Shown here piece after piece: positions 1-6,616 of a DNA stretch of 6,757 nucleotides (position 1 is the first letter of the stretch; every line of letters begins with the position of its first letter). The notes beneath the pieces are model-generated. The model did not search any database. It worked only from the letters and a program-made list of their open reading frames with translations, and was not told the origin of the DNA. Made by a program: the position numbers and the translations under genes. Source of the stretch: Gammaproteobacteria bacterium (GTDB lineage: Bacteria; Pseudomonadota; Gammaproteobacteria; Granulosicoccales; Granulosicoccaceae); NCBI GenBank assembly GCA_020444765.1, contig JAGRHW010000125.1:2812-9568 (forward strand), written 5' to 3'.

Positions 1-468
1 GTGAAAGGCGCCGATCATGTTTTTACCCAGCGGATGATTGACGCCGGTTTTACCGCCGACCGACGAATCGACCTGTGACAGCAGGGTTGTCGGCACCTGG
101 ATAAAATTGACGCCGCGCTGATAACTGGCCGCGGCAAAACCAGCCATATCGCCGATCACGCCGCCGCCGAGAGCGATCAGGGTGCAGGTGCGGTCGAAAC
201 GCACTTGCAGCAGCTTGTCGTAAATCGTTTCAAGCACGGCCAGGGTTTTGAATTTTTCACCGTCCGGCAGGATGATCGTATGCAGCTGGTAGTTTTTCAG
301 CGTGTCCTGCAAGCGGGCGAGATAAAGCGGCGCCACGGTTTCATTGCTGACGATCAGCACGTTTTTGCCGACGATCGCTTCTGCAAACAACTGTTCCTGC
401 CCAAGCAGGCCCGGGCCTATATAAATGGGATAGCCGCGGCTGCCCAGGTCGATGTAGATTTTCACCAT
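1..468 (-). CDS. aroB: 3-dehydroquinate synthase, N-terminal part (cut by window edge)
   Basis: Second enzyme of the shikimate pathway; it converts DAHP to 3-dehydroquinate in the cytoplasm using NAD and a divalent metal. Only the first 156 residues are inside the window; the family is usually about 360 residues, so the C-terminal metal-binding domain is missing because of the window edge, not a mutation. Visible family hallmarks are DGEKFKT (69-75), the glycine-rich NAD-binding segment [11 protein letters not shown] (101-111), and [20 protein letters not shown] (126-145) followed by [11 protein letters not shown] up to the edge. The ATG chosen (MVKIYIDLG) lies 16 bases after the aroK stop, so the two are almost certainly co-transcribed. 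The Shine-Dalgarno sequence is poor. A GTG directly after the ATG is an alternative start and changes one residue. Identification is secure from the motifs and from the aroK-aroB pairing. Confidence 0.96.
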   Translation of the reverse strand, partial: MVKIYIDLGSRGYPIYIGPGLLGQEQLFAEAIVGKNVLIVSNETVAPLYLARLQDTLKNYQLHTIILPDGEKFKTLAVLETIYDKLLQVRFDRTCTLIALGGGVIGDMAGFAAASYQRGVNFIQVPTTLLSQVDSSVGGKTGVNHPLGKNMIGAFH

Positions 469-484
469 GGTTTTTCAGGAATGC

Positions 485-1006
485 CTATTCGTTCTTTTGT
501 AAAAATTTGATGATTCGTTCAACCACATAGCGCATATTGCGACCGTTTGAGTTGACCCGGAAGTCGGCCAGCGACTCGTAGATCGGCGCGCGCTCGGTCA
601 TTAGTTTGCGCAGGGTCGCGCGCGGATCATCGGTTTGCAGCAACGGCCGGTTTTTGTCGTTGCTGATTCTCAGGAACTGCTCCTTGAGATTGACATGCAG
701 ATAGATTACCACACCGCGGCCAGCCAGCAGTTTTCGGTTTTCCGGGCGCAGTACCGAACCGCCACCGGTCGCCAGCACGATCGGGGATAGCGCGGTCAAT
801 TGTTGGAGGATTTTCGTTTCACGTTTGCGGAAACCTGCCTCGCCCTCGTATTCGAAAATAGTAGGGATATTGACGCCGCAGAGCGTCTCGATTTCCTTGT
901 CACTGTCATAAAAATCCATTTTCAGTTTACGGGCGAGGGCCCGGCCGACGGTGCTTTTGCCGGCGCCCATCGGGCCGATCAGAAAGATATTCCCGGATTT
1001 TTTCAT
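485..1006 (-). CDS. aroK: shikimate kinase
   Basis: Phosphorylates shikimate to shikimate 3-phosphate with ATP, in the cytoplasm (fifth step of the shikimate pathway). The 173 residues match the usual family length. Walker A is GPMGAGKST (11-19). The shikimate-binding region shows DSD (34-36), GFRKRE (58-63, with R60 in the conserved arginine position) and the GGG loop (81-83). The mobile LID contains NRPLL (119-123, with the conserved R120). TERAPIYE (137-144) carries the shikimate-contacting R139. All key residues are present, so it should be active. It sits upstream of aroB by 16 bases and forms a two-gene unit with it. It is separated from pilQ by 272 bases that include a strong terminator. 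The symbol aroK rather than aroL is inferred from the pilQ-aroK-aroB context. The ATG at 1006 has only a weak upstream AGG. Confidence 0.97.
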   Translation of the reverse strand: MKKSGNIFLIGPMGAGKSTVGRALARKLKMDFYDSDKEIETLCGVNIPTIFEYEGEAGFRKRETKILQQLTALSPIVLATGGGSVLRPENRKLLAGRGVVIYLHVNLKEQFLRISNDKNRPLLQTDDPRATLRKLMTERAPIYESLADFRVNSNGRNMRYVVERIIKFLQKNE

Positions 1007-1134
1007 CGTCGCCGGTGCCTGCCGGTGTGCTCCGGCTCGGGATCATGCCAGGCGGCGGTCGGGCGGGGGAAGTGGCTGAATCTGGAAATCGAACGGCTGG
1101 TGTTCACATTGACGGGTCTGGGCTGATTGCGTTA

Positions 1135-1164
1135 ACTCTAAACCAGAAACCGCCTTCGCGCCAA
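1135..1164 (-). promoter_or_regulatory. candidate sigma-70 promoter for aroK-aroB
   Basis: Reading the minus strand, TTGGCG (1164-1159) is followed after 18 bases by TAGAGT (1140-1135). Each hexamer matches the sigma-70 consensus at 4 of 6 positions. It lies between the pilQ terminator and aroK and would give a leader of about 120 bases. A promoter is expected here because the terminator should block most read-through from pilQ, but the match itself is modest and could be chance. Confidence 0.35.
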
Positions 1165-1229
1165 GTATGAATCAAGCGTCGTATTTTCTATCCCGGCGGT
1201 TCGCAGGTGGACTTATACAGAGCGGGCAT

Positions 1230-1261
1230 AAAAAAAGCCGGGTAGCGTACCCGGCTTTTTT
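1230..1261 (-). terminator. intrinsic terminator after pilQ
   Basis: A perfect 8-bp, mostly G-C stem (GCCGGGTA at 1237-1244 with TACCCGGC at 1248-1255) closes a 3-base loop. It is flanked by seven A's on the left (1230-1236) and six T's on the right (1256-1261). On the minus strand the hairpin is followed by seven U's, about 20 bases after the pilQ stop codon, which is textbook Rho-independent termination. The symmetrical A and T tracts mean it would also work on the plus strand, although no plus-strand gene ends here. Confidence 0.93.
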
Positions 1262-1278
1262 CGTACGGTTTTTTTCGC

Positions 1279-3459
1279 TTAGTAACCGAGCGGGGTGTTC
1301 TCCCGGACGATCTTCGGCGTGACGAACACCAGCAGTTCGGACTTGTTGTCGTCCTTGACGGTGCGTTTGAACAGTCGACCGATAAAGGGCAGGTCGCCGA
1401 AGAACGGAACCTTGGTTATCTGGTCGAGCATTTCCTGTTCGTAGATGCCGCCGAGGACCACGGTTTCGCCGTTGTCGACCAACACCTGGGTGTTGACCTC
1501 GCGGGTATCGATACTCGGGATCTGGAAGTCACCCTGGCCGAAGATTTCACCAACCGTGTCTTTATTGACGGTCAGGTCCATGATGATGCGATCATCCGGC
1601 GTGATATGCGGCGTGACTTTCAGGGCCAGTACCGCTTTGCGGAAGGACACCGAGGTCGAACCGCTGGACGAGGCTTCAAGATAGGGGATTTCCACACCTT
1701 GCTCGATATAGGCTTCGTGCTGATTCGCGGTAATGATGCGCGGACTGGAGACCACTTCGCCTTTGCCTTCTGCCTGCATGGCTGACAGTTCCAGTTCCAG
1801 CAGGGTGCCGAACGGCAGTTTGGCAAGAGCCAAGCCAAGCGAACCGGCGACATTGGATGCTGGCAGGTTGACGTTGAAGCGCTCGTCGCCAAGGCTTTCG
1901 TTGTCGACCAGGTTGGCTACACCATTACCGTTGCCGGACAGTACAAAGCCTTCACCGTCTCCGTTGGTCGTGTCGCGGTTGGCGCCCATGCGGAAACCGA
2001 GTTCTTTGTTGAAGTCGTCGGTCGCGATCACGATGCGTGATTCGATCAGGACCTGGCGGACCGGAATATCCAGCCGGTTGACCAGGGAACGTATCTGGTC
2101 CAGCTTGTCGGCGGTGTCGCTGATCAGCAGGGTGTTGGTACGTTCATCGATCGTGACGTTGCCGCGTTCGGAGAGCACACCGCCGGTCTCGGATTTGAGG
2201 ATGGCGCCGAACTCCTCGGCATTGGCATAGTTGATCTGGAAGAACTCCGTACGCAGCGGTGCGAGTTCGACTTTTTGCTGTTCCGATTCGAGCTCGATCC
2301 GCTCACGCTGGGCAATCTCTTCGGCCGGTGCAACCATGATCACGTTACCGGACTGGCGTTTGCCGAGGTTTTTGCTCTTGAGAATAATATCCAGAGCCTG
2401 ATCCCATGGAACGTTTTTCAGGCGCAGTGTCAGCTTGCCGTCGACGTTGTCGCTGACGACGATATTCAATTCGGTAAAGTCGGCCAGCAGTTGCAGTACT
2501 GAGCGGACTTCGATGTCCTGGAAGTTCAGTGACAGGCGCTCGCCGGTATAGCCGAATTTTTGCTTGCGTGACGCTTCTATATCTTCCTTCGGCATGGGCT
2601 TGAGTTCAAGCGTGAAAAGATTGTCTGACTGGTAGGCCAGTTGTTCAAAATCCGCTGTTGCCGGCTGAACGACAACCCTGACACCATTGTTGGCGTTGCG
2701 GGTATCGATAAACTGCACCGGCGTACCAAAGTCGGTTACATCCAGACGCTTGAGCAGCGCATCGTCGATCTGTGTGCCGGGAAAGTTGATAACGATTCGG
2801 CCGCTCTCGTCCTTGACATCCATCGGAATGCCGGGCTTGGAGAGATTGAACATGACCCGGCCTTCGCCGTTCGGTCCGCGGCGAAAATCGATATCGTTGA
2901 TTTCGCGGCCGTTATCGACCTGACTTGTTCTGCCTTTGGCCATGCTTTCAACCGATTGTCCGGATGAGCTACTGGCCGTCGATGTGCCACCGGACTGCAG
3001 TGTCACGATGACGCTGTCACCGACAACATCGGTTTTGTAGGAAACCATCGAGGCGAGGTTGATGACGACGCGTGTACGACCGTTGGCCTCGACAGCGGTA
3101 ACGCTGCGGACCAGTCCGGTGCCGATTGGAATCATCTTGTCGGCCAGGCCAAGCTTGGTGCCGGGGAAGTCAAGCGCGATACGTGCCGGGTTGTCGATGG
3201 TGAAGGCGCGCGGTTCGACCGCGATGCCGCTCATCTTCAGGGACAACTGTTGCTGATTGCCCGGCAAGGCTACGTGACTCACTTCCTGAAGAACAGTGGA
3301 GTCCGCCATTGCATTGTCAGACAGCGCGATATTCAGGGACAAAGCGACCGCGACCAAAGCGCCGAGAACAGGCTTGGGGTTGCGCCTGTTGCGCCTTGCG
3401 TTACTTGGTTTTTTCATGCTTGATAAAACGCCGCCTAAATTATTCACTTGCGTCTCCAT
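1279..3459 (-). CDS. pilQ: type IV pilus outer-membrane secretin
   Basis: Forms the multimeric gated channel through which the type IV pilus crosses the outer membrane. The 726 residues begin with a basic stretch (KK 16-17, then an Arg/Asn-rich run 22-28), a hydrophobic core (about 31-46) and a likely signal peptidase site AMA|DS after residue 52. Two peptidoglycan-binding AMIN domains follow (about 58-155 and 186-286), separated by a Ser/Gly-rich linker (157-169). Then come a secretin/TonB short N-terminal (N0) domain (about 306-378), an N1 domain (about 402-465) and the secretin barrel domain (about 466-718), with VPFFGDLPFIGRLFK (684-698) and ELLVFVTPKIV (708-718) as family signatures. It starts 4 bases after pilP, with a purine-rich GAGAAG as likely ribosome site. 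A second in-frame ATG at codon 15 (3417) would give a shorter, more typical signal peptide; either start is possible. It is last in the pil operon. Confidence 0.97.
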   Translation of the reverse strand: METQVNNLGGVLSSMKKPSNARRNRRNPKPVLGALVAVALSLNIALSDNAMADSTVLQEVSHVALPGNQQQLSLKMSGIAVEPRAFTIDNPARIALDFPGTKLGLADKMIPIGTGLVRSVTAVEANGRTRVVINLASMVSYKTDVVGDSVIVTLQSGGTSTASSSSGQSVESMAKGRTSQVDNGREINDIDFRRGPNGEGRVMFNLSKPGIPMDVKDESGRIVINFPGTQIDDALLKRLDVTDFGTPVQFIDTRNANNGVRVVVQPATADFEQLAYQSDNLFTLELKPMPKEDIEASRKQKFGYTGERLSLNFQDIEVRSVLQLLADFTELNIVVSDNVDGKLTLRLKNVPWDQALDIILKSKNLGKRQSGNVIMVAPAEEIAQRERIELESEQQKVELAPLRTEFFQINYANAEEFGAILKSETGGVLSERGNVTIDERTNTLLISDTADKLDQIRSLVNRLDIPVRQVLIESRIVIATDDFNKELGFRMGANRDTTNGDGEGFVLSGNGNGVANLVDNESLGDERFNVNLPASNVAGSLGLALAKLPFGTLLELELSAMQAEGKGEVVSSPRIITANQHEAYIEQGVEIPYLEASSSGSTSVSFRKAVLALKVTPHITPDDRIIMDLTVNKDTVGEIFGQGDFQIPSIDTREVNTQVLVDNGETVVLGGIYEQEMLDQITKVPFFGDLPFIGRLFKRTVKDDNKSELLVFVTPKIVRENTPLGY

Positions 3460-3463
3460 AGTA

Positions 3464-3994
3464 CTATTCTTCTCTCATAGCCAATTTGGCATTTCGGTTA
3501 ACCCAGCCGCTCAAACCGTCGGGTACAAGCTCAAGTATCGAAATACTGGTTTCTTCAACTTGCTGGATTTTGCCGTTGTTCTGTCCGGCGTAATTGCCGG
3601 GTTGAATTCGATGAATCGTGCCGTTGGGGTCTTTGACAAGCCCCCAGGTTTGATCCTTCTGTTGCAATAATCCGACCATTTTCAGAGAATCCAGCGGAAA
3701 CGTTTCCAGAGGCTCCTTGCGTCGTCCCTGTTCGGGTCGTGGACCGGTGTATTCGGCGGCGACGGCATCGGATGCCATCTGATCGGTTTGCGGCTTGAAT
3801 GGATCACGCAATTGATCCGGCGCGTAGACAAAGGTCTCGTAAGTCGCAAATTCCGGCAAAGGGTCAACCTTGCCTTGATGTTTCATTTTGGTCTGTTGCA
3901 CGAACGTATGAAGATCGCTCATGTCCTTTCCGCAACCTGTAAGGCCGATTGCGCAGCTGGTAATCAAAGCCAGATAGGTAAATTTAGTTTTCAT
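3464..3994 (-). CDS. pilP: type IV pilus alignment-complex lipoprotein
   Basis: Inner-membrane lipoprotein that bridges the PilN-PilO dimer to the N0 domain of the secretin PilQ in the periplasm. The 176 residues fit the family. The signal peptide ends in the lipobox LTGC (18-21), so C21 should be lipidated; the following residues are GKD. An extended, charged linker (about 25-95) contains RDPFKPQ (63-69), typical of PilP. The C-terminal beta domain (about 98-172) begins with LETFPLDSLKMVG (96-108), the most recognisable PilP segment, followed by WGLVKDPNGTIHRIQPGNY (117-135). It lies 45 bases after pilO, the widest gap inside the pil cluster, and 4 bases before pilQ. The upstream ribosome site is weak. 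No Asp follows the lipidated Cys directly, so inner-membrane retention is known from the family rather than read from the sequence. Confidence 0.95.
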   Translation of the reverse strand: MKTKFTYLALITSCAIGLTGCGKDMSDLHTFVQQTKMKHQGKVDPLPEFATYETFVYAPDQLRDPFKPQTDQMASDAVAAEYTGPRPEQGRRKEPLETFPLDSLKMVGLLQQKDQTWGLVKDPNGTIHRIQPGNYAGQNNGKIQQVEETSISILELVPDGLSGWVNRNAKLAMREE

Positions 3995-4039
3995 CTTGGT
4001 AGTGATCCACGGTCATAGTGTCGTCGGGTGATGCACAAC

Positions 4040-4672
4040 TTATTCGTCTTCCAGATAACGGTAAGTGGTTGCGACAAGATCCATAGTCAGTTCTTTCGGG
4101 CCATCGCCGGTTATGGCTTTACCACCTTGGGTCTTCTGTTCACCAATCTTGATCTCGCCAAGTGTCACGATACGGGGCAAGGCGGAAAGTCCGCTGACGA
4201 AGCTGCCGAACTCATGGTAGTTGCCGGTAACACTGATCGTGATCGGGTATTCGGCGTAGAATTCCCTGGCAACTTCGTGCTCGGGTTTGAAGTATTCAAC
4301 GTCGAGTCCGCTTGCCACGCTGGTCTGTGACAGGTCCACCAGCAGACTTTCAATGTCTGTTTTGTTGGGCAGCTGGCGCAACATGACATTGAAGGTCTTT
4401 TGCATTTGCGCGAGCTGCTCGGTGTAGGCTTCCCGGTTGGCGGCTTTCGATTGCTCGGTGTCAAACTTGGTTTTCAGTTCCTGTTCCTTGACCTGAGTGG
4501 TTTTCAGGCGATCATTCATCGGTTGCACGAAAAACCACGCGCCGGCGGCTGAAATCGAAACGAATGCCAGAAAGATAACCAGGCCTTTTACAGCATTTGG
4601 AGCGACGCCGATCCTTTTCAGATCGTTGACGTCCATTGCCTGTAGATCAGCTGCGATCTGCTTGAAGTTCAT
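4040..4672 (-). CDS. pilO: type IV pilus inner-membrane alignment protein
   Basis: Partner of PilN in the inner-membrane alignment complex; it also binds PilP. The 210 residues show a short cytoplasmic N-terminus, one membrane span (about 30-50, GLVIFLAFVSISAAGAWFFV), a periplasmic coiled coil (about 53-95) and a ferredoxin-like periplasmic domain. The segment LRQLPNKTDIESLLVDLS (98-115) and the later YPITISVTGNYHEFGSF (142-158) are characteristic of PilO. The start ATG lies one base after the pilN stop (TGACATG), which suggests translational coupling; AGAGG about 10 bases upstream can serve as ribosome site and lies inside the pilN end. Length and topology are normal, and nothing appears to be missing. 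Confidence 0.96.
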   Translation of the reverse strand: MNFKQIAADLQAMDVNDLKRIGVAPNAVKGLVIFLAFVSISAAGAWFFVQPMNDRLKTTQVKEQELKTKFDTEQSKAANREAYTEQLAQMQKTFNVMLRQLPNKTDIESLLVDLSQTSVASGLDVEYFKPEHEVAREFYAEYPITISVTGNYHEFGSFVSGLSALPRIVTLGEIKIGEQKTQGGKAITGDGPKELTMDLVATTYRYLEDE

Positions 4673-4673
4673 G

Positions 4674-5231
4674 TCAGGAGGCCTCTTCTTCGGCGTTGGT
4701 GTTTTCCAGTGTCAAGCTGAGCTTGAATGTGCTGATGCCTTTCTGCTGGTCGGCTTCGATAATTTCCAGAACCGGCTGGGCAAACCAGTCCGAGTGATCG
4801 AGCTTGCGCATCAGCGCTGATACCCGGGCATTGGACTCGGCCCGTCCTTCCAGCACGATAGAGCCTTTTTCCTGTACCATCGATGTCAGGTAAATACCGT
4901 CCGGCAGCCGGTTGGCCAGCTCATGGAAGATATGCACGAGTTGTGGACGCTGGGATTGCAGTGTCTGAATGATTTCCATGCGAGCCAGCAGCTTGTTCTT
5001 GGTGCTTTCCAGCTCTTTGATTTCTTTCAGTTCAATCTGCAAAGCTTGGATTTCGTTTTCCAGGTAATTGTTGCGTGCATTCTGAAAATCGATTTTGGAT
5101 TGCATGAACTGCATGCCGGCAAATACAAGTCCAGCTCCAACGATCATGCAGCCTAAAAGCATGGCGAAAAATTCGTTTTGCTTCTGTTTGCGATAGGTTT
5201 CGCGCCAGGGAAGCAGGTTTATTTTGGTCAT
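4674..5231 (-). CDS. pilN: type IV pilus inner-membrane alignment protein, PilM-binding
   Basis: Bitopic inner-membrane protein that couples cytoplasmic PilM to periplasmic PilO and PilP. The 185 residues start with MTKINLLPWRE; the INLLPW motif (4-9) is the known peptide that inserts into PilM. One membrane span follows (about 22-43), then a long periplasmic coiled coil (about 46-92, rich in Glu, Lys and Leu) and a small alpha/beta domain with LANRLPDGIYLTSM (105-118), typical of the PilN/fimbrial assembly family. The start codon overlaps the pilM stop in an ATGA, so translation is probably coupled; AGAGG about 10 bases upstream is the likely ribosome site. The acidic tail EEEAS ends one base before pilO. 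Matching the motif to PilM next door makes the assignment secure. Confidence 0.97.
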   Translation of the reverse strand: MTKINLLPWRETYRKQKQNEFFAMLLGCMIVGAGLVFAGMQFMQSKIDFQNARNNYLENEIQALQIELKEIKELESTKNKLLARMEIIQTLQSQRPQLVHIFHELANRLPDGIYLTSMVQEKGSIVLEGRAESNARVSALMRKLDHSDWFAQPVLEIIEADQQKGISTFKLSLTLENTNAEEEAS

Positions 5232-6295
5232 TTGTCAAAACCTCTGAGAGCCAGTCCACAGGCGATCATTAAAGCCGGGCCGTCATCAATGATGCGTTGC
5301 TGATTGATGCTTGATGCGAATGTCATGTTTTCGAACGGATTGGCTATGATGGTCGGTGTGCCGATACGCTGTTCGATCAGCTCGGCAATACCGGGGATCG
5401 TCGCGCTTCCGCCGGCCAGGACAATCTGGTCGACATAGTCGTTCTTGTCGCCGGAGAAGAAGAACTGCAGAAAACGGTTGACCTGCTGCACGACCAGTTG
5501 CTTGAAAGGTTCGAGCACTTCAGGTTGATAGTTTTCCGGTAGTCCGCCGGTACGCTTCACACGGCCGGCATCCTCGTAGGACAGACCGTAACGGCGCATG
5601 ATTTCTTCGGTGAGCTGCTTGCCACCGAACGGCTGTTCGCGGGTGTAAATCAGCGTTTTGTCGCGCAGTACGGACAGACTTGTCATGGTCGCGCCGATGT
5701 CGACGATGGCCACGGTTTTGTCTTCACCATGGTCGATCACTTGATGTTCGATCAGGCTGAATGCTGATTCCATCGTGTAAGGCTCGACATCAACGATCTT
5801 GACGGTCAGGCCGCCGATCTCGGCAGCCGCCGTGCGGTCCTCGACGTTTTCGCTGCGTGATGCCGCCAGCAAAACATCGACCAGACCGGCCTGATCCTGG
5901 TTCGGGCCGAGTACCTGAAAATCCAGGTTGATCTCTTCCAGGGGGTAAGGAATGTACTGATCCGCCTCAAGCTGAATCTGAGCTTCCATTTCATGATCGC
6001 GAAGATTGGACGGCATGGTGATGATCTTGGTGATGACCATCGCGCTCGGCACTGCCAGCGCGGCAAATTTTGTCCGCGTATCCGCCCGCTTCATGGCGCG
6101 CCGGATTGCTTCGCCGACCACTTCCACGTCTTGCAGGTTTTTTTCGTTGACAGCGTTCGCCGGCAGTGGCTCAACTATATAACTGACGACCTTATAACCC
6201 TGCTTGGTACCCTTGAGTTCCAGCAGTTTTACGGAGGTCGAGCTGATGTCCAGACCGATGAGTCCCGATTTATTTGAGGTAATATTGAAAGTCAT
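5228..6295 (-). CDS. pilM: type IV pilus assembly ATPase-like protein (actin-like)
   Basis: Cytoplasmic actin-fold protein that binds nucleotide and the PilN N-terminal peptide, anchoring the alignment complex. With the start chosen here it has 355 residues, essentially the family size. Visible actin/FtsA-type motifs are GLDISSTSVKLLEL (14-27, phosphate 1), VAIVDIGATMTSLSV (195-209, phosphate 2) and VLAGGSATIPG (292-302, adenosine loop). QIQLEADQYIPYPLEEINLDF (106-126) is a strongly PilM-specific segment. An in-frame ATG 19 codons upstream (6352) opens a longer frame, but that extension is rich in Pro, Cys and aromatic residues and lacks family resemblance, while the ATG at 6295 places GLDISS about where it sits in known PilM proteins. 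Neither start has a good ribosome site. It is the first gene of pilMNOPQ and overlaps pilN by 4 bases. Confidence 0.95.
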   Translation of the reverse strand: MTFNITSNKSGLIGLDISSTSVKLLELKGTKQGYKVVSYIVEPLPANAVNEKNLQDVEVVGEAIRRAMKRADTRTKFAALAVPSAMVITKIITMPSNLRDHEMEAQIQLEADQYIPYPLEEINLDFQVLGPNQDQAGLVDVLLAASRSENVEDRTAAAEIGGLTVKIVDVEPYTMESAFSLIEHQVIDHGEDKTVAIVDIGATMTSLSVLRDKTLIYTREQPFGGKQLTEEIMRRYGLSYEDAGRVKRTGGLPENYQPEVLEPFKQLVVQQVNRFLQFFFSGDKNDYVDQIVLAGGSATIPGIAELIEQRIGTPTIIANPFENMTFASSINQQRIIDDGPALMIACGLALRGFDK

Positions 6296-6319
6296 GTCAC
6301 ATTTAACGCCCGTATAAGT

Positions 6320-6349
6320 GTGAAACTTTAGACAAAATGGGGGTTTCAC
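6320..6349 (-). repeat. inverted repeat in the pilM upstream region
   Basis: GTGAAAC (6320-6326) is the exact inverse complement of GTTTCAC (6343-6349), with a 16-base loop. It ends about 25 bases before the pilM start and would form a 7-bp stem in the leader of a minus-strand transcript that begins upstream. It could be a binding site for a regulator, a weak RNA hairpin or chance. Confidence 0.4.
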
Positions 6350-6432
6350 CATCGGGAACTATCGCGTCGATAATTCTCATGCCCATTTGGGTCCTGGTTC
6401 TGCAGAAATGACATATCAATAATCGGGCCATC

Positions 6433-6450
6433 TTCCGAATTTTTTCGGAA
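6433..6450. repeat. perfect palindrome TTCCGAA-N4-TTCGGAA
   Basis: Two perfectly complementary 7-base arms (6433-6439 and 6444-6450) flank four T's. The arms do not extend further, and a plus-strand transcript has no U-run after the stem, so it is not a normal terminator. Its place about 47 bases upstream of the mrcA -10 and about 140 bases from pilM suits an operator for a dimeric regulator, but no regulator is identified. Confidence 0.45.
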
Positions 6451-6496
6451 ATGTTACGTAAAGGCAGGTTTTTTATCCGGGTTCGGCGGGAACAGT

Positions 6497-6502
6497 TATA
6501 AT
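6497..6502 (+). promoter_or_regulatory. consensus -10 hexamer, likely mrcA promoter
   Basis: TATAAT matches the sigma-70 -10 consensus at all six positions and points toward mrcA. The expected -35 positions (17-19 bases upstream) read TATCCG, TTATCC or TTTATC, all poor, so activity may depend on an activator or on the T-rich stretch just upstream (6469-6474). Transcription would start near 6509, giving a leader of about 108 bases before the mrcA ATG. Confidence 0.6.
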
Positions 6503-6508
6503 TGGTCA

Positions 6509-6537
6509 AGGTGTCCGTGCTTTACCCGCAGACACCT
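6509..6537 (+). repeat. stem-loop at the predicted 5' end of the mrcA transcript
   Basis: AGGTGTC (6509-6515) pairs with GACACCT (6531-6537). After a 2-base bulge (CG at 6516-6517) the stem continues with TGC (6518-6520) pairing GCA (6528-6530), closing a 7-base loop. It begins 7 bases after the TATAAT hexamer, about where the transcript should start. It may protect the 5' end of the mRNA or act as an operator overlapping the start site. There is no U-run, so it is not a terminator. Confidence 0.5.
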
Positions 6538-6616
6538 AAAACATCGTTGGGCATACCTCACCGTATCCAAAGACCGGTCGGTTGGCCCCTGACAGCTTCA
6601 GCCTGGAAAATTCTGT

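Larger units (their letters stand above)
6296..6616. other. divergent intergenic region between pilM and mrcA
   Basis: This stretch separates the two divergently transcribed genes and contains no convincing coding sequence. It is AT-richer than its flanks around 6400-6480. It holds a clear -10 for mrcA, a stem-loop at the predicted mrcA transcript start, a central perfect palindrome (6433-6450) and an inverted repeat near pilM (6320-6349). For pilM I could not find a minus-strand -35/-10 pair with acceptable spacing, nor a sigma-54 type GG/GC element, so its promoter remains unplaced. Confidence 0.8.

Noticed and set aside
1011..1027. Direct repeat GCCGGTG twice just upstream of aroK
   Set aside because: Seven-base repeats in GC-rich sequence are common by chance, and nothing around it suggests a regulatory role.
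1733..2230. A 165-codon open frame on the plus strand opposite pilQ
   Set aside because: It is antisense to the conserved secretin coding sequence, its product is a low-complexity Ser/Arg/Leu-rich chain without any family resemblance, and it has no gene context. It is a by-product of pilQ codon usage.
6296..6352. N-terminal extension of PilM from the ATG at 6352
   Set aside because: The 19 extra residues look unlike any PilM N-terminus, and the shorter form matches family length and places the first nucleotide-binding motif correctly. It is kept only as a remote alternative.
6433..6450. Palindrome read as an intrinsic terminator
   Set aside because: The stem is short with only three G-C pairs, the T's are in the loop instead of after the stem, and no gene ends nearby.
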